Assembly: GCA_037127255.1 (NCBI GenBank)
Contig: JBANSL010000020.1
Coordinates: 61,639,598-61,703,597, forward strand
Direction: 5' to 3'
DNA from: Persicaria tinctoria
Lineage: Eukaryota > Streptophyta > Magnoliopsida > Caryophyllales > Polygonaceae
Length of the DNA: 64,000 bases
Shown here: one piece after another, positions 39,379-51,187 of the stretch
Layout of the letters: every line of letters begins with the position of its first letter
Numbering within the stretch: position 1 is the stretch's first letter
The notes under the pieces: generated by a model
What the model was told of the DNA's origin: nothing
The model's input: the letters and a program-made list of their open reading frames with translations, nothing else
Databases searched by the model: none
Program-made: the position numbers and the translations under genes

Positions 39379-39845
39379 AATTAAAGAGAACTTTGATAAA
39401 ACTAATATAATGATAGACTTTTTATAGTGACTGGCCCCACTGCAACGGGGGAATAAGTGATTTTATTTTAATTACATAGTAATATTGAACTATTGGAAAT
39501 TTCTGAACAAATTTTTTACCACGTTGATTTATTTAATAAATAGAAAAGAAATTCAAACTTGAGTGCCAAGAGATAGTAATGAACGGAGATTTTTCCTCAT
39601 TTCCAAGGATGTCTTCTTTTAATAAAAGGATTAAAATTTTTTACCTAAAATTTCTATGGAAAATGTCATAAAGAATCGGAAAAAGAGTGAAACTCTTAAC
39701 CCGATCAATCTGAATCTTTTCGCCCTTTTTGCTCATTGTTCAATCTACTCTTTGGGGGTGAGGTCGATGGTCTTGGGGTGTTTGTGTTTAGTTTTTGGAG
39801 GAAGTTGCAGTCTCGTGCGCTTTGTTGATTATGAGGATCATGATA
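39379..39845. other. Spacer between two LTR elements
   Basis: AT-rich sequence with no recognisable gene. It ends in the target site TGATA (39841-39845). Confidence 0.5.
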
Positions 39846-41228
39846 TGTTGTGAATTTCTCCGAGTGAATACCGTTAAAGAGAAAGATAATGAACAATAGG
39901 ACACAAATGATTTCCGTATTCTGGCAAGAACCGCACAGAACACCTTGCAGAGAAAAACCTCTCTGCATCTAGAGTTTCTTATTATTGTGATGCTTTGATG
40001 GATACACGGGCACTCTATAATTCAACCCCACACCCTATTTATAATAGAGAACCTCCTATAGATAACCCTATAGATAAACCTATATATGGATAAAACCTAC
40101 CTTATCTAGAACCTATTATAGATAAAATCATCTATAATAAACCACCTATATATAAAACCATATATAGATAAAACTTGATATAGATAAATTGACTTGAGTC
40201 CTACTTCAATTTATCTATCTACCTAGGATGATTAATTGTCTCCTACAACAATCTCCACCTAGACAAATAATCTATCTATAACAACGAACAAAGACATCTT
40301 TAGGACCTTGTATCCTCCAGGTCCTCCCGTGCTCTGCTCCCTGGGGCTCCTCTCTTGAATATCATCAAGTGATGTTGATCAAGTCCAAGTAGCGCTCTTT
40401 GAACTTCTTCTTGGTGGAGGGTACCAGACTGGTGATGCATCACACCAGTCCGGAACCCTCCACCATCTTCCATCTTGACAACCTTTGCAGTAAATACAAC
40501 TTGTTGGACAAAGATTTTGACATATACCTCTTCTCCGATTGAACCTGAATCTCCTTCAAAGATTCTATGTCAATCATGTGGTATATCATTTTATTCGCCT
40601 GACAAAGTCGAATACTCGACGATGCCTTCTTTTGTATCTTCACCCATTCATCATCTTTCAACGAAACAAGTTTCGTCTCTTTCATCTTCTTTAACATCCC
40701 CTTCCATATCATGAGACTCTTCACTCGTCATTGCCAAAGACTGAAATCTCTAGTGCCATCGAATTGGGGGGCCTCGAATTCTGCACTGAATGCCATCGTC
40801 TAACCTAGCTCTGATACCAATTGTTGTGAATTTTCCCGAGTGAATACCGTTAAAGAGAAGGAGAATGAACAATAGGACACAAAGGATTTCCGTATTCTAG
40901 CAAGAACCGCGCAGAACACCCTGTAGAGAAAAACCTCTCTGTAGCTAGAGTTTCTTATTATTGTGATGCTTTGATGGATACACGGGCACTCTATAATTCA
41001 ACCCTACACCCTCTATTTATAATAGAGAACCTCCTATAGATAACCCTATAGATAAACCTATATATAGATAAAACCTACATTATCTAGAACCTATTATAGA
41101 TGAAATCATCTATAATAAACCACATATATATAAAACCATATATAGATAAAACTTGATATAGATAAATTGACTTGGGCCCCACTCCAATTTATCTATCTAC
41201 CTATGATGATTAATTGTCTCCTACAACA
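39846..41228 (-). mobile_element. Short LTR retrotransposon with gag remnant only (TR-GAG-like)
   Basis: The LTRs at 39846-40250 and 40822-41228 (405 and 407 bp) are about 95% alike by eye, start TGTTGTGAATTT and end TCCTACAACA. A 5-bp target duplication TGATA flanks the element (39841-39845, 41229-41233). The primer-binding site GCTCTGATACCA (40808-40819) lies inside the right LTR, so transcription runs right to left. The 571-bp interior encodes only the N-terminal part of a copia Gag. Complete LTRs and the preserved primer site suggest it moved by borrowing proteins from another element. Confidence 0.92.
40440..40785 (-). pseudogene. Truncated copia gag
   Basis: The frame starts with ATG at about 40785 and reads EFEAPQFDGTRDFSLWQ, then a TGA where copia Gags have Arg (CGA to TGA), then VKSLMIWKGML and ASSSIRLC. 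This is the N-terminal gag_pre/UBN2-type Gag. The frame ends at 40440 well short of a zinc knuckle. No protease, integrase or RT follows. Confidence 0.75.
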
Positions 41229-41715
41229 TGATAGTGTTTGTGACTAGCTTCTGAAGATCTCTCGTCTAGGTGAGGGGAACGTCGTTAGTCCACACTTCTT
41301 CAGGAAACGTCATTTTCGCGTGTTTCTGCTCCAGTCTCTTCCGACGGCAAGACATCGTGGAAGTTTTTCAGCTTTTACATGTTCTCGCTATTTACAATCT
41401 CATCATGGAGTCTTCCTCGACTTTCTCATGTCAGGCTTGTCTTTGTTGTGTTCAATTAGGACTCGGATCTTTTTATTTTTGCTCGTTTGTATCTTGATAG
41501 ATTGTTCATTTGGGAAAAGAGTGCATATTTCCCAAATCCTAGGGCAAACCGAGAGGCGATTCCCGGCGATAGTTTTCTGACTTTCACCGCTCGCCTCCTC
41601 TCTCTCCGGTCAACGGCCGTGGGAGCCTAGGTACTCCTGCCGTCAGCGTGCGGGTCACCGGATCGGGTTAGTTTGTCGTTCAGATTTGGCTTCAGGTTTT
41701 CAAAGTAATTTGATC

Positions 41716-43094
41716 ATGGATAGAGAAACAGGTAGACGAGGGAATATGGTTCTGACGGAGGAAGAAGGACAAGAGATCGCATTAGAGGCAAGTGGGATGA
41801 GGAAGGAATTAGGGACGGGAGCGCTGTCATTGATGGGGTCTGTCTTGTCCTCAAGACCGTTCAACTCATATGCCCTATAAGCAACAATGAAAGGGGCTTG
41901 GAGGCTGAAGAACGGTTTTGGATTTAGAGAATTACGAAGGAACTTATTCATATTCCAATTCCATGATGAGAGAGACAAAGAGAAGGTGCTTAAGGGAGGC
42001 CCTTGGGCATTCGATAAAGCCCTGGTGGCGATGAAGGAGCCCGGAGTCGAGCAACCGTCGAAGATCGTCTTTGATAAGGTACCTTTATGGATTCGTGTTT
42101 ATGATCTCCCAATTACGATGATGAGTGAGGAGACAGCACAAGCGGTAGGCAATCTATTCGGAGGTGCAATTGAAATTGATAAGGAGGAGTTGAACGGATG
42201 CGCTAAATTTGTCCAGGTGCGTGTCTTGGTTGAAATAGCAAAACCACTGCGCAGCGGAGTTATCATGAAGATTGATGGGAAAAGAATTTGGGTTGATATC
42301 AAATATGAAAGATTACCGAACTTTTGCTACATGTGCGGTTGCTTGACCCATGTGGAGTCAGACTGTGATAGAGAAGTGCAGATCGAGCAACATGAATATG
42401 GCGAGTGGTTACGAGCTTCTCCTCTGAGGAAAGGAACGGAGAAGATGGCTAGGGGCCGAGACAGAGGGGAAGAAGTAGGGTATGGGAGAGGGAGAGAAGT
42501 GAGAGCTGAGGGAGATAAAAGCAGTGGAGATGAGGGGAATGGTGTGAGGAGGTCTCTACTGGACATCTTAGAAGAGTAACAAGAGGGAGAAGAGGGAGAT
42601 GAGAATCAAAAGGAAAGAGAGAGAGAGTTGTTACCCATTTGGGGACGGAGAGCGTGGAGATCATGCATGGGCTGTCTATAGGGAGTAACGAGATGAGGGC
42701 GAAGGCAAGAGAGCAAGGAGAGAGGGAGAAGGAAGCTGACGACAAGATGGGGAGAGAGGAATTGGGTGGCCTGAATAAGGGAAATGAAATAATAATACAT
42801 GAGGAAGAAGATCCAGTGAATAAGATGAGAGGTGAGGGGGAGATTGATAAAGGAAAGAGTATAGAGGGAGGGAAACGTGAGGCGAAAAAATGGAAAAGAA
42901 GGGCGAGAATGGGTCTGACAATTGATGAGGGTGTAGGAGGGATAGGGGAGAAGAGGAAAAATATTGTAGGGGAGGTTAGGGAGCATGAGATGGACGGGAC
43001 AGAGGAGAGGGGGAAGAGGCGCAAGCACAATGGCGATGTTGATATGGCTGAATCGGCGGGAGTGGGCACGAGCCCCTCTCGCCGCACATTATGA
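41716..43094 (+). pseudogene. LINE ORF1 (Gag-like RNA-binding protein), broken
   Basis: The ATG at 41716 was chosen because the apparent upstream start is TTG. The region is an RNA-binding Gag-like protein: a DUF4283-type N-domain (FQFHDERDKEKVLKGGPWAFD, VPLWIRVYDLP) and a zinc knuckle CYMCGCLTHVESDCD at about 42330-42375. A charged Arg/Glu/Gly-rich tail follows. Breaks are an in-frame TAA at 41878-41880, a TAA at 42577-42579 and a frameshift before about 42640; the tail then runs open to TGA at 43092-43094. That stop overlaps the ORF2 ATG as ATGA. Confidence 0.82.
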
Positions 43095-46000
43095 GTCTAT
43101 TGAGCTACAACTGCCGGGGATTGGGGAAGGCCCGCGCAGTTGTGAGACTCGCCAACTTGGTGAGGAGGGAGGTCCCTAAAATTGTGTTTCTAATGGAGAC
43201 ACGATGTGATAGAAAGCGTATGGATGAGGTGCGATGTAGATTGGGTTTTAAAAATTGTTTCACTATTGATGCGATAGGTCGATCGGGGGGCTTGTGCCTA
43301 TTGTGGGAGGAGGGGATTGAGGTTTCCATCCAGACTTACACGAGTCACCATATCGATACTTGGGTGGAGGAAGGTGACAGGGAGAAATGGAGACTTACAG
43401 GCTTTTACGGGTGGCCCAGGAGAGAGGAGAAGCATCATTCTTGGACCTTGATCCGAAGGCTGGCCCAAGAGCCTCGAGGGGCTTGGCTGTGCATAGGGGA
43501 TTTTAACCAAATCTTTTGCCCGGACGATAAAATGGGAGGTGTGAGTCCTAGAATGGAGGATATGAGGGGTTTGAGGGAGGCTCTTGATTTTGGTGGATTG
43601 AGGTTAGCTCCTTTCATGGGACCGAGATTCACATGGGACAATGGTAGGAAGAACGATGAGTTTATTCGGGAATGGTTAGATTATGTTGCTTGCAATGACG
43701 AGTTTCTGGAAAGGTTCCCTGGCACTAGTTCGGTCCATCTTGAGAGGCAGGGGTCGGATCATCTTCCGATCATGGTGTATAAATTGGTAGTTGAGAGGGA
43801 ATGGGGAGAGGAGAGAAGAGGGGAGAGGCCTTCACGGTTTGAAGCGCTATGGGCAGAGCATGAGGGGAGTGTTGAGGTGGTGCGTAACTGCTGGGATAAC
43901 CCAGGTAGTAGTTTGGTGGAGGTGGGTGTTATGGGGAAGGTGGCTAGATGCATGGAGGATCTTAAGGAATGGAATCGTGTGACTTTTGGCAATATCCTTA
44001 AAAAACTGAAGCGGGTAAGGGAGCAGCTGCGAGAGATCCATAAAACGGGGATGTCGGGAGGTATTGTGGATCGTCGACGGGAGCTAGAGAGGGAAGAGGA
44101 AAGATTAATGGAGGAGGAGGAATTATTATGGTTCCAGCGGGCAAAGGCTAATGAATTCAAATGGGGAGATAGGAACTCGAAATTCTTCCACCAGAAGGCA
44201 AATGGGAGAAACAAAAGAAATGCCTTGGTGCGTTTGGTGGATGACGAAGGGATGGAGTGGAGAAGTCGAGAGGGGATGGCTGGGGTGGCGGTGAATTACT
44301 TTGAAAATTTGTTCAAGTCAAATCTGAGTGCGCTACCCGATTCGGCTTCTCAAGGCATCACGCACAAGCTTTCGGTAGAAGATAACCTAGAGCTCCTACG
44401 TCCGTTCTCTGGTGAGGAGGTAAAATCTGCCCTATTCTCTATGCATCCCACAAAATCCCCCGGGCCTGACGGTATGTCAGCACTGTTTTACCAGCGCTAT
44501 TGGCATATTGTGGGGCCTGAGGTTACAAAATTTGTGTTAGATATTCTAGATGGTGTCCCTTTCCCGGATGGTCTTAATCATACTTACATAGCCTTGATTC
44601 CAAAAGTCTCGAATCCTTTCCGGATGAAGGATCTTAGGCCAATTAGTCTATGTAATGTGTTGTTTAAGATCATCTCAAAGATGCTAACAAATCGATTGAA
44701 GGTGTATCTCAGGCTCAGCAAGGTCATCTCGCCAAGTCAGAGTGCGTTCATGCCCGGGAGACTCATTACGGATAATGTATTATCTGCTTTTGAGATCTTC
44801 CACTTACATGGCGCTTAAGCTGGACATGGAAAAGGCGTATGATAGGGTCGAATGGAGTTTTCTGGACCACTGCATGGAGAGGATGGGGTTTCATCAGGAG
44901 TGGCGAAGCCTGGTCATGCGACGTGTGACGTCAGTAACGTTTGCTGCTTTGGTGGGGGGATTACCGTCGCAGACTTTTGTGCCGGAGAGAGGACTGAGAC
45001 AAGGTGATCCTCTTTCACCTTACCTTTTCCTATTGTGTGCCGAGGCTTTGTCAGGCCTTATCAGAAAGAGTGAGGAGGAAGGAAAGTGGCAGGGAATAAA
45101 AATTGCTCCGTCGGCTCCGACTGTTTCTCACTTATTTTTTGCGAATGATAGCATTCTGTTTGCGAAGGCTAACTGTCTACAGGGCTCAGAAATTGTTAAC
45201 ATGCTCCGTGTCTATGGAGAAGCTTCAGGTCAACAGGTAAACTTTGCGAGGTCAGAATTATCTTTCAGCAAGAATGTAAGTGCCGAGATCCGAGAGGAGA
45301 TTCAGGGGATAGTAGTGGTGGTGGAAGTAGAAAAACATGAGAAGTATCTGGGGCTTCCCACAATGATTGGAAGGTCAAAGAAAGTCATATTCAGTGGGAT
45401 AAGGGATAGGATATGGAAAAAGCTTAAGGGCTGGAAGGCTAGGACTCTGTCGAGAACAGGAAAGGAGGTCCTTCTTAAGTCGGTAGTGCAGGCGATTCCT
45501 ACGTATACCATGTCTTGTTTCCTGCTGCCGAGCTACATGTGCCATGAGATTGAGAAGCTGATGTGTGACTTCTGGTAGGGCGATGGAGAGGGGGAAAATA
45601 AAATGCATTGGCTCTCCTGGAAGAGAATGTATCACTCGAAAGATAAAGGAGGTCTGGGGTTTCGAGATATGGAGTTGTTTAATCTAGCACTTTTAGCAAA
45701 GATGGGGTGGAGGATTATGACGGAGCCGGATGCTTTGCTCTCTAGAATCCTTAAGGCGAGGCACTTTCCCCACTCACCTTTTCTTGAGGCTAGGGTGGGT
45801 GGAAACCCAAGCTATGTCTGAAGGAGCCTTATGAGTGCTAGAAGTGTGTTGGAAAAAGGAGTGTATTGGACGGTAGGGAATGGAGCAAATATATATGCGT
45901 GGGGAGACAGGTGGCTCCCGAGACCCACCTCTTTTAGGCCGGTGGCAAATTCGAGTGGAAAGGGTGAGTTCACAAGGGTCATTGAATTTATAGACTGGGA

Positions 46001-47192
46001 GACGGGAAGGTGGGATGAAGGAAGTGTCCGAGAGTCATTCGTGACTTGTGATGCGGATCTCATTCTTAACATTCATTTAGTTGACCCACTCTAGGAGGAC
46101 TTTGTGACATGGCATCACACACGAGATAGGATATTCACGGTTCGCTCGACCTACCATCTCTTAGTGGAAGAGAGGCGGCAATCCCAGGGAGGGGGGGAAT
46201 CATCGAGTGGAGGCTTGGCCAATGAGTTGTGGAGAAAGATTTGGAGGATGTCGGCTGTACCACGGACCCGGAATTTTATTTGGAGGGCCTGCAAGAAAAT
46301 TTTACCTTGTCGTAGTGCATTGAAGGGTAGGGGAATCCAGCTTGACCCTTGGTGTGAGGTATGGGGCAAGGAAGAATCGACATGGCACGCTCTATGGGAA
46401 TGCAAGAATGCTCGCGAGGTGTGGAACCTCCTGCCAGACATTAAAAGCATGGGCAAACGAGCTTATGACTTCAGCACCTGGACTGAAACCATGTTGAAAG
46501 GGAAAGAATGGGAGAAGGCTTGTCTTTGGGCTTATGTAGCGGAGGGAATCTGGTTCGCGCGGAACAAGCAATGCTTTGAGGGAGTGGCTTCCTTCCCCGA
46601 GCAGATTGTTGAACGGGCATTAGAGAGGCTGACACAACACAAAGGGGATGCGGTACGGGTGCAGACGCATGTTCAGTCGCCGGACAGACATCGAGAGGAG
46701 GCACATTGGGATCCCCCGGAGGAAGGCTTCATAACGGTGAATTGCGATGGCTCGTCGGAAGCAACAAAGGGCTGTGGGGTGGGTGCGATCGCCCGGGATA
46801 CCAGTGGGACTGTTTGCTGGGCTGTGGCGGAGAGGATTCAAGGAGGTACGGAGCCGTTGATAGCCGAGCTTGAGGCGATCGTGCGAGCACTGCAAATGGC
46901 CAGCGAGAGAGATGCCTCCTATATCATCATAGAGACGGATTGTGCGCAAGCAGTGCAGCTGGTGCAGGGGCGAGCGTCGTTTAGAGGTGTGGCTGTAAGA
47001 CTGGGGCATAAGGCGGCTTGCCTGGCTCGACGTTTCCTATGCTGTCGGTGGAACTTGGTGCGGCGTGACAGCAACAACGCTGCTCACTATTTAGCTCAAT
47101 TAAGGCCTGAGACTTCTGTTTATTTTGATTCTGAATTTGGGTTTAATTCTGCACTTTTAAACATTGTATCTTCTGACTTGGGGTTTGAATAA
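43091..47192 (+). pseudogene. LINE ORF2 (endonuclease, reverse transcriptase, RNase H), broken
   Basis: ORF2 starts with SYNCRGLG. The AP endonuclease shows METR, IGDFNQI, RFTWDNGR and SDHLPIM. The RT shows DLRPISLCNVLFKIISK, SQSAFMPGR, LKLDMEKAYDRVEW and GLRQGDPLSPYLF. A zf-RVT domain (ELWRKIWRM...WRACKKILP) and an RNase H (VNCDGSS, ELEAI, ETDCAQA) follow. Defects are a deletion with frameshift near 44810, the RT catalytic motif FADD changed to FAND (about 45142), a TAG at 45576, a TGA at 45819 and a TAG at 46092. The stops at 45576 and 45819 replace conserved Trp codons. The frame is otherwise kept, so decay is mainly by G-to-A/C-to-T changes. Confidence 0.9.
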
Positions 47193-47449
47193 GGTTTGTC
47201 GGTTCATAAAAAAAAAGATAGATTGTTCATCTGTCAATTGTTTCAGTCTCTCAATTTATTCAATACAATCACTATTGGGTATCTCAAATCATTACCTTCG
47301 TTAAAAGCCGGTTACGCTTATTGTTTCTAGTTTTGATGAAGATGATTTTTTTTTTCCGTCAGTACGGAGTACATATTTTACTAATTTGAATTTTGAACCA
47401 TTAAAGTTAAAGGGTGTCACTATATACACCGCAAATCCGGATTAAGGAT

Positions 47450-47612
47450 TTGCACGTCTCTAAGGACGTGCTTGCACGTCCTTAAAGACGTGCAAGTCTG
47501 GGACGGTGCACGTCCGCTAAAAACGTCTTGCACGTCCTTAACAACGTGCAAGCATTGCACGTTCTTAAGGACGTGCAATGCTTGCACGTTGTTAAGGACG
47601 TGCAAACCCTAG
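47450..47612. repeat. palindromic ACGTCCTTAAGGACGT array, left end
   Basis: At least six imperfect copies of CACGTCCTTAAGGACGTG and its halves occur in tandem and inverted order. They are followed at 47625-47665 by TTTAGGG repeats of the plant telomere type. The same words recur at 49648-49745 and 52497-52622. Confidence 0.9.
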
Positions 47613-47846
47613 TTAGGGTTTTGCGTTTAGGGTTTAGGGTTTAGGGTTAGGGTTTAGGTTTTTCGACGGTTTTGTAATGTTAATTGATAAAATTGTGTTT
47701 AGCTAGTGGATTTGGAGGATTTAGGGTCAAATTAAACAGAACACAAGAATTGTTAAGGTTTTCATTCGGATAATATGCGAATAACGTTACAAAGAACGGA
47801 AAAAAAGGTTTACATTCATAATTTTAATAAATTTGTGGAATACAAT

Positions 47847-49406
47847 CTAGGAAAATAGTAAAGGACGGCCGGACTCGGCACGCAAGGCTCTAAATCTCTC
47901 AATCTGAGCTTGAAACGGAGCATCCCATCCTTCGACGCTCGGATGATGATGTTCGACCCATTCTAGTGGAGGCGGCGGAAGAGAAGCGTTAGGACGCAAC
48001 CAGATCTATGAGAACAAAAATTTAGAGTTAGAGTATTGACATATGTATGAAAAGCATGAATAGGTAATAAAAAAGACGTTTGAAGTCGTACCGCGGCAAA
48101 ATGGTCTTGGTTTCCGATGCAGGCAACACCAAGAGTTGCTGATTGGGGAGGGTTGTTAGCAGATGTCGGCGAGATCATGGGGAGACATGTGAACGGATGA
48201 TGCCAAGCTAGGACGACGAGAGGAATCTGATATACCGTCGCAAATACTAAACCCATGATGGGTAGCTCTATTCACCGTCTCCTATCACCATGTGTGGCTC
48301 TGGCCCATCTCTGGTAGTCGACGAACTGCTGGAATGGGTACTCTCCCGTATAACAACCGGCGTACAGATCGGCGTGATCCTCCAAGTGATTGCATAGTAA
48401 CGTTTTGAGTTCCGGGAAAGCAGTCTCGCCGATCGGTGATGTCAAAGCCGCCAAAGCACGGTAGCCACAATGACCATCTCCAACAGTGTCCCTCACCGTC
48501 TGAATATGACCGAGCATGAAGGGATCAACGTTGTTTCGACCCCAGTTGAACCCGCCGAACACATCATCACGTCCACGTCGAGCTGAGGTCGCTTGTGGAT
48601 GGGGCCGAGCAGCATTTCGAGCAGCACGCGCTTCTTCTCTCTCAAACCTTTCCCTTACCTCCTCGTATGGCAACGGGTTGGTTCTGCAGGCATTCCTTGA
48701 CCCCCGAGGCCTCCTCTTCCTTCGGACGCTTGCTGATGAGGGTGGGTGCAGCTCATCCTCGCATGCATCGTTGGAAGCCGTGTATGAAGATGACAACTCA
48801 TACGGCAGTGGGGTGTCGTCGAGGTCAGTCCATGTCAAATCCATCCAGAACGGGTAGATGTCCTCGGCGGGTATCGGAGTACCGGAGTTGACGTATGCCT
48901 GAATCTCATGGACACAAGGGATCCCGTAACAAACCCTCTAATGTCGGTTCGTGCATACCGGAGGAACCTTTTGGTTCACGACGTCCTGCCACATCTTGTA
49001 CAGATAATTGAAGTACTTTTTGGAGATTAAAGTCTTTACCTCATCGAAAAGGTTGAATTTATACGCCGCTGTTGGCCATTTGAAGCGGTCGATCTCCAAA
49101 GCAGTTTGCAGCTCATGCAGTTGACAATCGTTGACTCTATGGATTGCATCGATCACGATGCGGAAGTCATCAGTCGATGAGTGCGGAATGAAGATGTCCT
49201 CCATCGCTTCCTCCCGCGTGGTCGGTACTCCCCAAACTACTCGCAAGCAAGGAGAACCCCGCCTGGATGATTCAACGCCCCCGTCCAAGACCGCTTGATT
49301 ACTAAAATCATGCAGTGTCTCCGACCCAAGTCCTTGAAATGCGTAACCATTTCGTCACGGTCATTCCAAACCCTTGGGTCCGAGAACTCAGACGTAAAGT
49401 CTCGAA
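47847..49406 (-). pseudogene. Transposase C-terminus fused to OTU cysteine protease
   Basis: One minus-strand frame runs from about 49288 to 48092 and joins over an 86-bp intron (48006-48091) to 47847. It includes a SWIM-type zinc finger (CTNRH, stop, GIPCVHEI) and then an OTU protease domain: catalytic Asp and Cys in GDGHCGYRAL, and His in NQDHFAA followed by LRPNASLPPPPLEW. OTU proteases remove ubiquitin-like tags. Two stops (48938-48940 and about 48272) both sit at expected Trp codons. Upstream (about 49300-49406) a FAR1/MULE N-terminal motif appears (DRDEMVTHFK, ILVIKRS), but the DDE catalytic core between the two is missing. A 33-bp segment is duplicated (49178 and 49578). Confidence 0.72.
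48930..49300 (-). other. MULE transposase C-terminal helical segment
   Basis: This is the region between the lost catalytic core and the SWIM finger. The motifs WGVPTTREEAM and FNLFDEVKTLISKKYFNYLY precede CTNRH. Similar helical text precedes the zinc finger in FAR1/MURA-type transposases. It is part of the frame above and is listed to mark where the internal deletion joins. Confidence 0.5.
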
Positions 49407-49816
49407 ACTGTATTCACATAATTGTAAATATGAACAAAACGGAAGGAATACGAAATATGTTGACTCTACGAAACCTATCCGTACCTAGGATACTTGGAGA
49501 CGAGGATTGCTTTGCGGCTCGGCCATAACGATTCTAACGGCGAAAGAATATATCGAAAGAAGTCGGACTTTGTTTTGGAGTGCGGAATGAAGATGTCCTC
49601 CATCGCTTCAAATAGGCACTGTTGCGTTAATTGTAAGCAGAACCCTAGCACGTCCTTAAGGACGTGCTAGGGTTTAGGGTTTGGCTAGGGTTTTAGGGTT
49701 TGGGTAGGTTAGGGTTTTAGGATAAGGAAACTGCACGTCCTTAATAGAAATATAGAGATAGATACAAAATCCGTAATATAAAAGTATAATATCAAGATAG
49801 AAACTGCAAAAGTACA
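49407..49816. other. Spacer with internal palindrome cluster and telomere-like words
   Basis: There is no gene. It holds the second copy of the 33-bp duplicated piece (49578-49610), the palindrome AGCACGTCCTTAAGGACGTGCT at about 49648, and degenerate TTTAGGG words to 49730. Confidence 0.7.
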
Positions 49817-51187
49817 TCACCGGTCTACAGGATGGCGTACAGCATGATCCAAAATACCTGTCACCTCGTCTAATAGCTCCTCAAGGCGAGGGTCGGTAGA
49901 CAGGGCCCTCCAATAACCCTCCATCTCGTGAAAGTGGGCCGCCAACGCCGGAGGGATGACGGGCGGCTGAGGGAGGTCCACCCATGGGTCCATGCCGATC
50001 GGGTGGACGGGCGCCGGCGGGTCGGGATGGGGTGGCGTGGTCGGCAGCACGTACGGCCGGCTCTGCGACGCGTACCAAGGCAAGTAATCTGCAGTGACAC
50101 CCGCCTGGCAATCCTCGCTGGTGCGCCTGTGCTCGGCCAGCCTGTAGAAGCGACCCTCATCCTGCAGGTCCCGCCACCTGTTGTGGCTCGGGGCAAACAT
50201 GGCGATGTACCGCGCGTTCTTCAGGGTCGTGTGCTCGGCCAATGCTCCAAAAAGGCCGTGCAGGTTAACTCGTCCACATACTGCCAGTGGAGGGACCTGG
50301 GCTGGGGGATGCCGGATGGGAGCAGATCCTGCACCCAGGTCCCCGGGCCCTCAAATATGTAGGGCTCGAAAGGCAGCAAGTGAGTCGCCCGGTGGTGGAA
50401 CTTCAGCAGCGGCAGCTCCACCGTAGGATCTCTCCACACCTGATACGCACGGTGATGCCTGTACGACAGAAGCAGCTCTCCCGGCGGCAACAAAGGGTCG
50501 ACCTGCACAACCGGTGCGGCAGCCTGCGCAGGGATGGGCTCGGGCTCTACCTGTGGGCCCCCCTGGCCCTGAGCCTGCCCCTCCCGACCGTCGTCAGCCT
50601 CCTCAACGACGTCAGGGATCACATCATCTGCAGAGCCCAAGGAGATCGCCGCTGGTGTGGCGGAGGTCGAAGGCTCGGGCTCGTGTGTGCCGGATGTAGA
50701 AGCCTCTGGCGGCACGACTGAAGCAGAAGTCTCCGGAACGGCCGAAGAAGATGCCTCCGGGATGGTGGGTGGAACCCGAGTAGGAGGTCTACCCATGTCG
50801 GCCCGTCGCCCAGCGACTACGTCGGTGATGCAGCTACTCAAAACCTCAGGGGGCTCTAAAGAAGGCTGCAACCCCATCATCGCATTGCTAGAAGGATCCC
50901 AAGGTGGCATACCCGACCAGAAGGTGTCGTGCTCGTCGGTCGGGGGGGGGGGGGGGGGGGTCCCCATCGACTGCTGGTACCGCTCTGCAGACGCGAGCAG
51001 ATCGACGACTATGGCTGTCGAACTGTCGGGTACCGTCCTCTCTATAATCTGGCTGACCGCTGCCCGGTCGGCGAACATAACAGGCCGGAGGGTACCGTCC
51101 CCCCTCATGAGCCTCCCTGCCTGTTATTATGAAATGTATTTTATTATAATTTATTATATTATAATTTAATATAATTTATTATATTTT

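Larger units (their letters stand above)
41510..47216 (+). mobile_element. Full-length L1-type LINE, inactivated
   Basis: A 14-bp target duplication GATAGATTGTTCAT lies at 41496-41509 and 47217-47230. The 3' end is GGTTCATAAAAAAAAA. The 5' UTR covers about 41510-41715. Two overlapping reading frames follow: a Gag-like ORF1 with a CCHC zinc knuckle, and ORF2 with endonuclease, reverse transcriptase, a zinc-binding zf-RVT domain and a C-terminal RNase H. The element sits inside older sequence with a retroposon-like phrase (41310-41360). Confidence 0.93.

Noticed and set aside
42449..43087. Ser/Pro/Leu-rich minus-strand frame of 212 codons
   Set aside because: It is the antisense shadow of the Arg/Glu/Gly-rich tail of LINE ORF1.
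48516..48891. + strand frames opposite the OTU domain
   Set aside because: They are antisense shadows of the transposase-OTU reading frame, which carries the conserved motifs.
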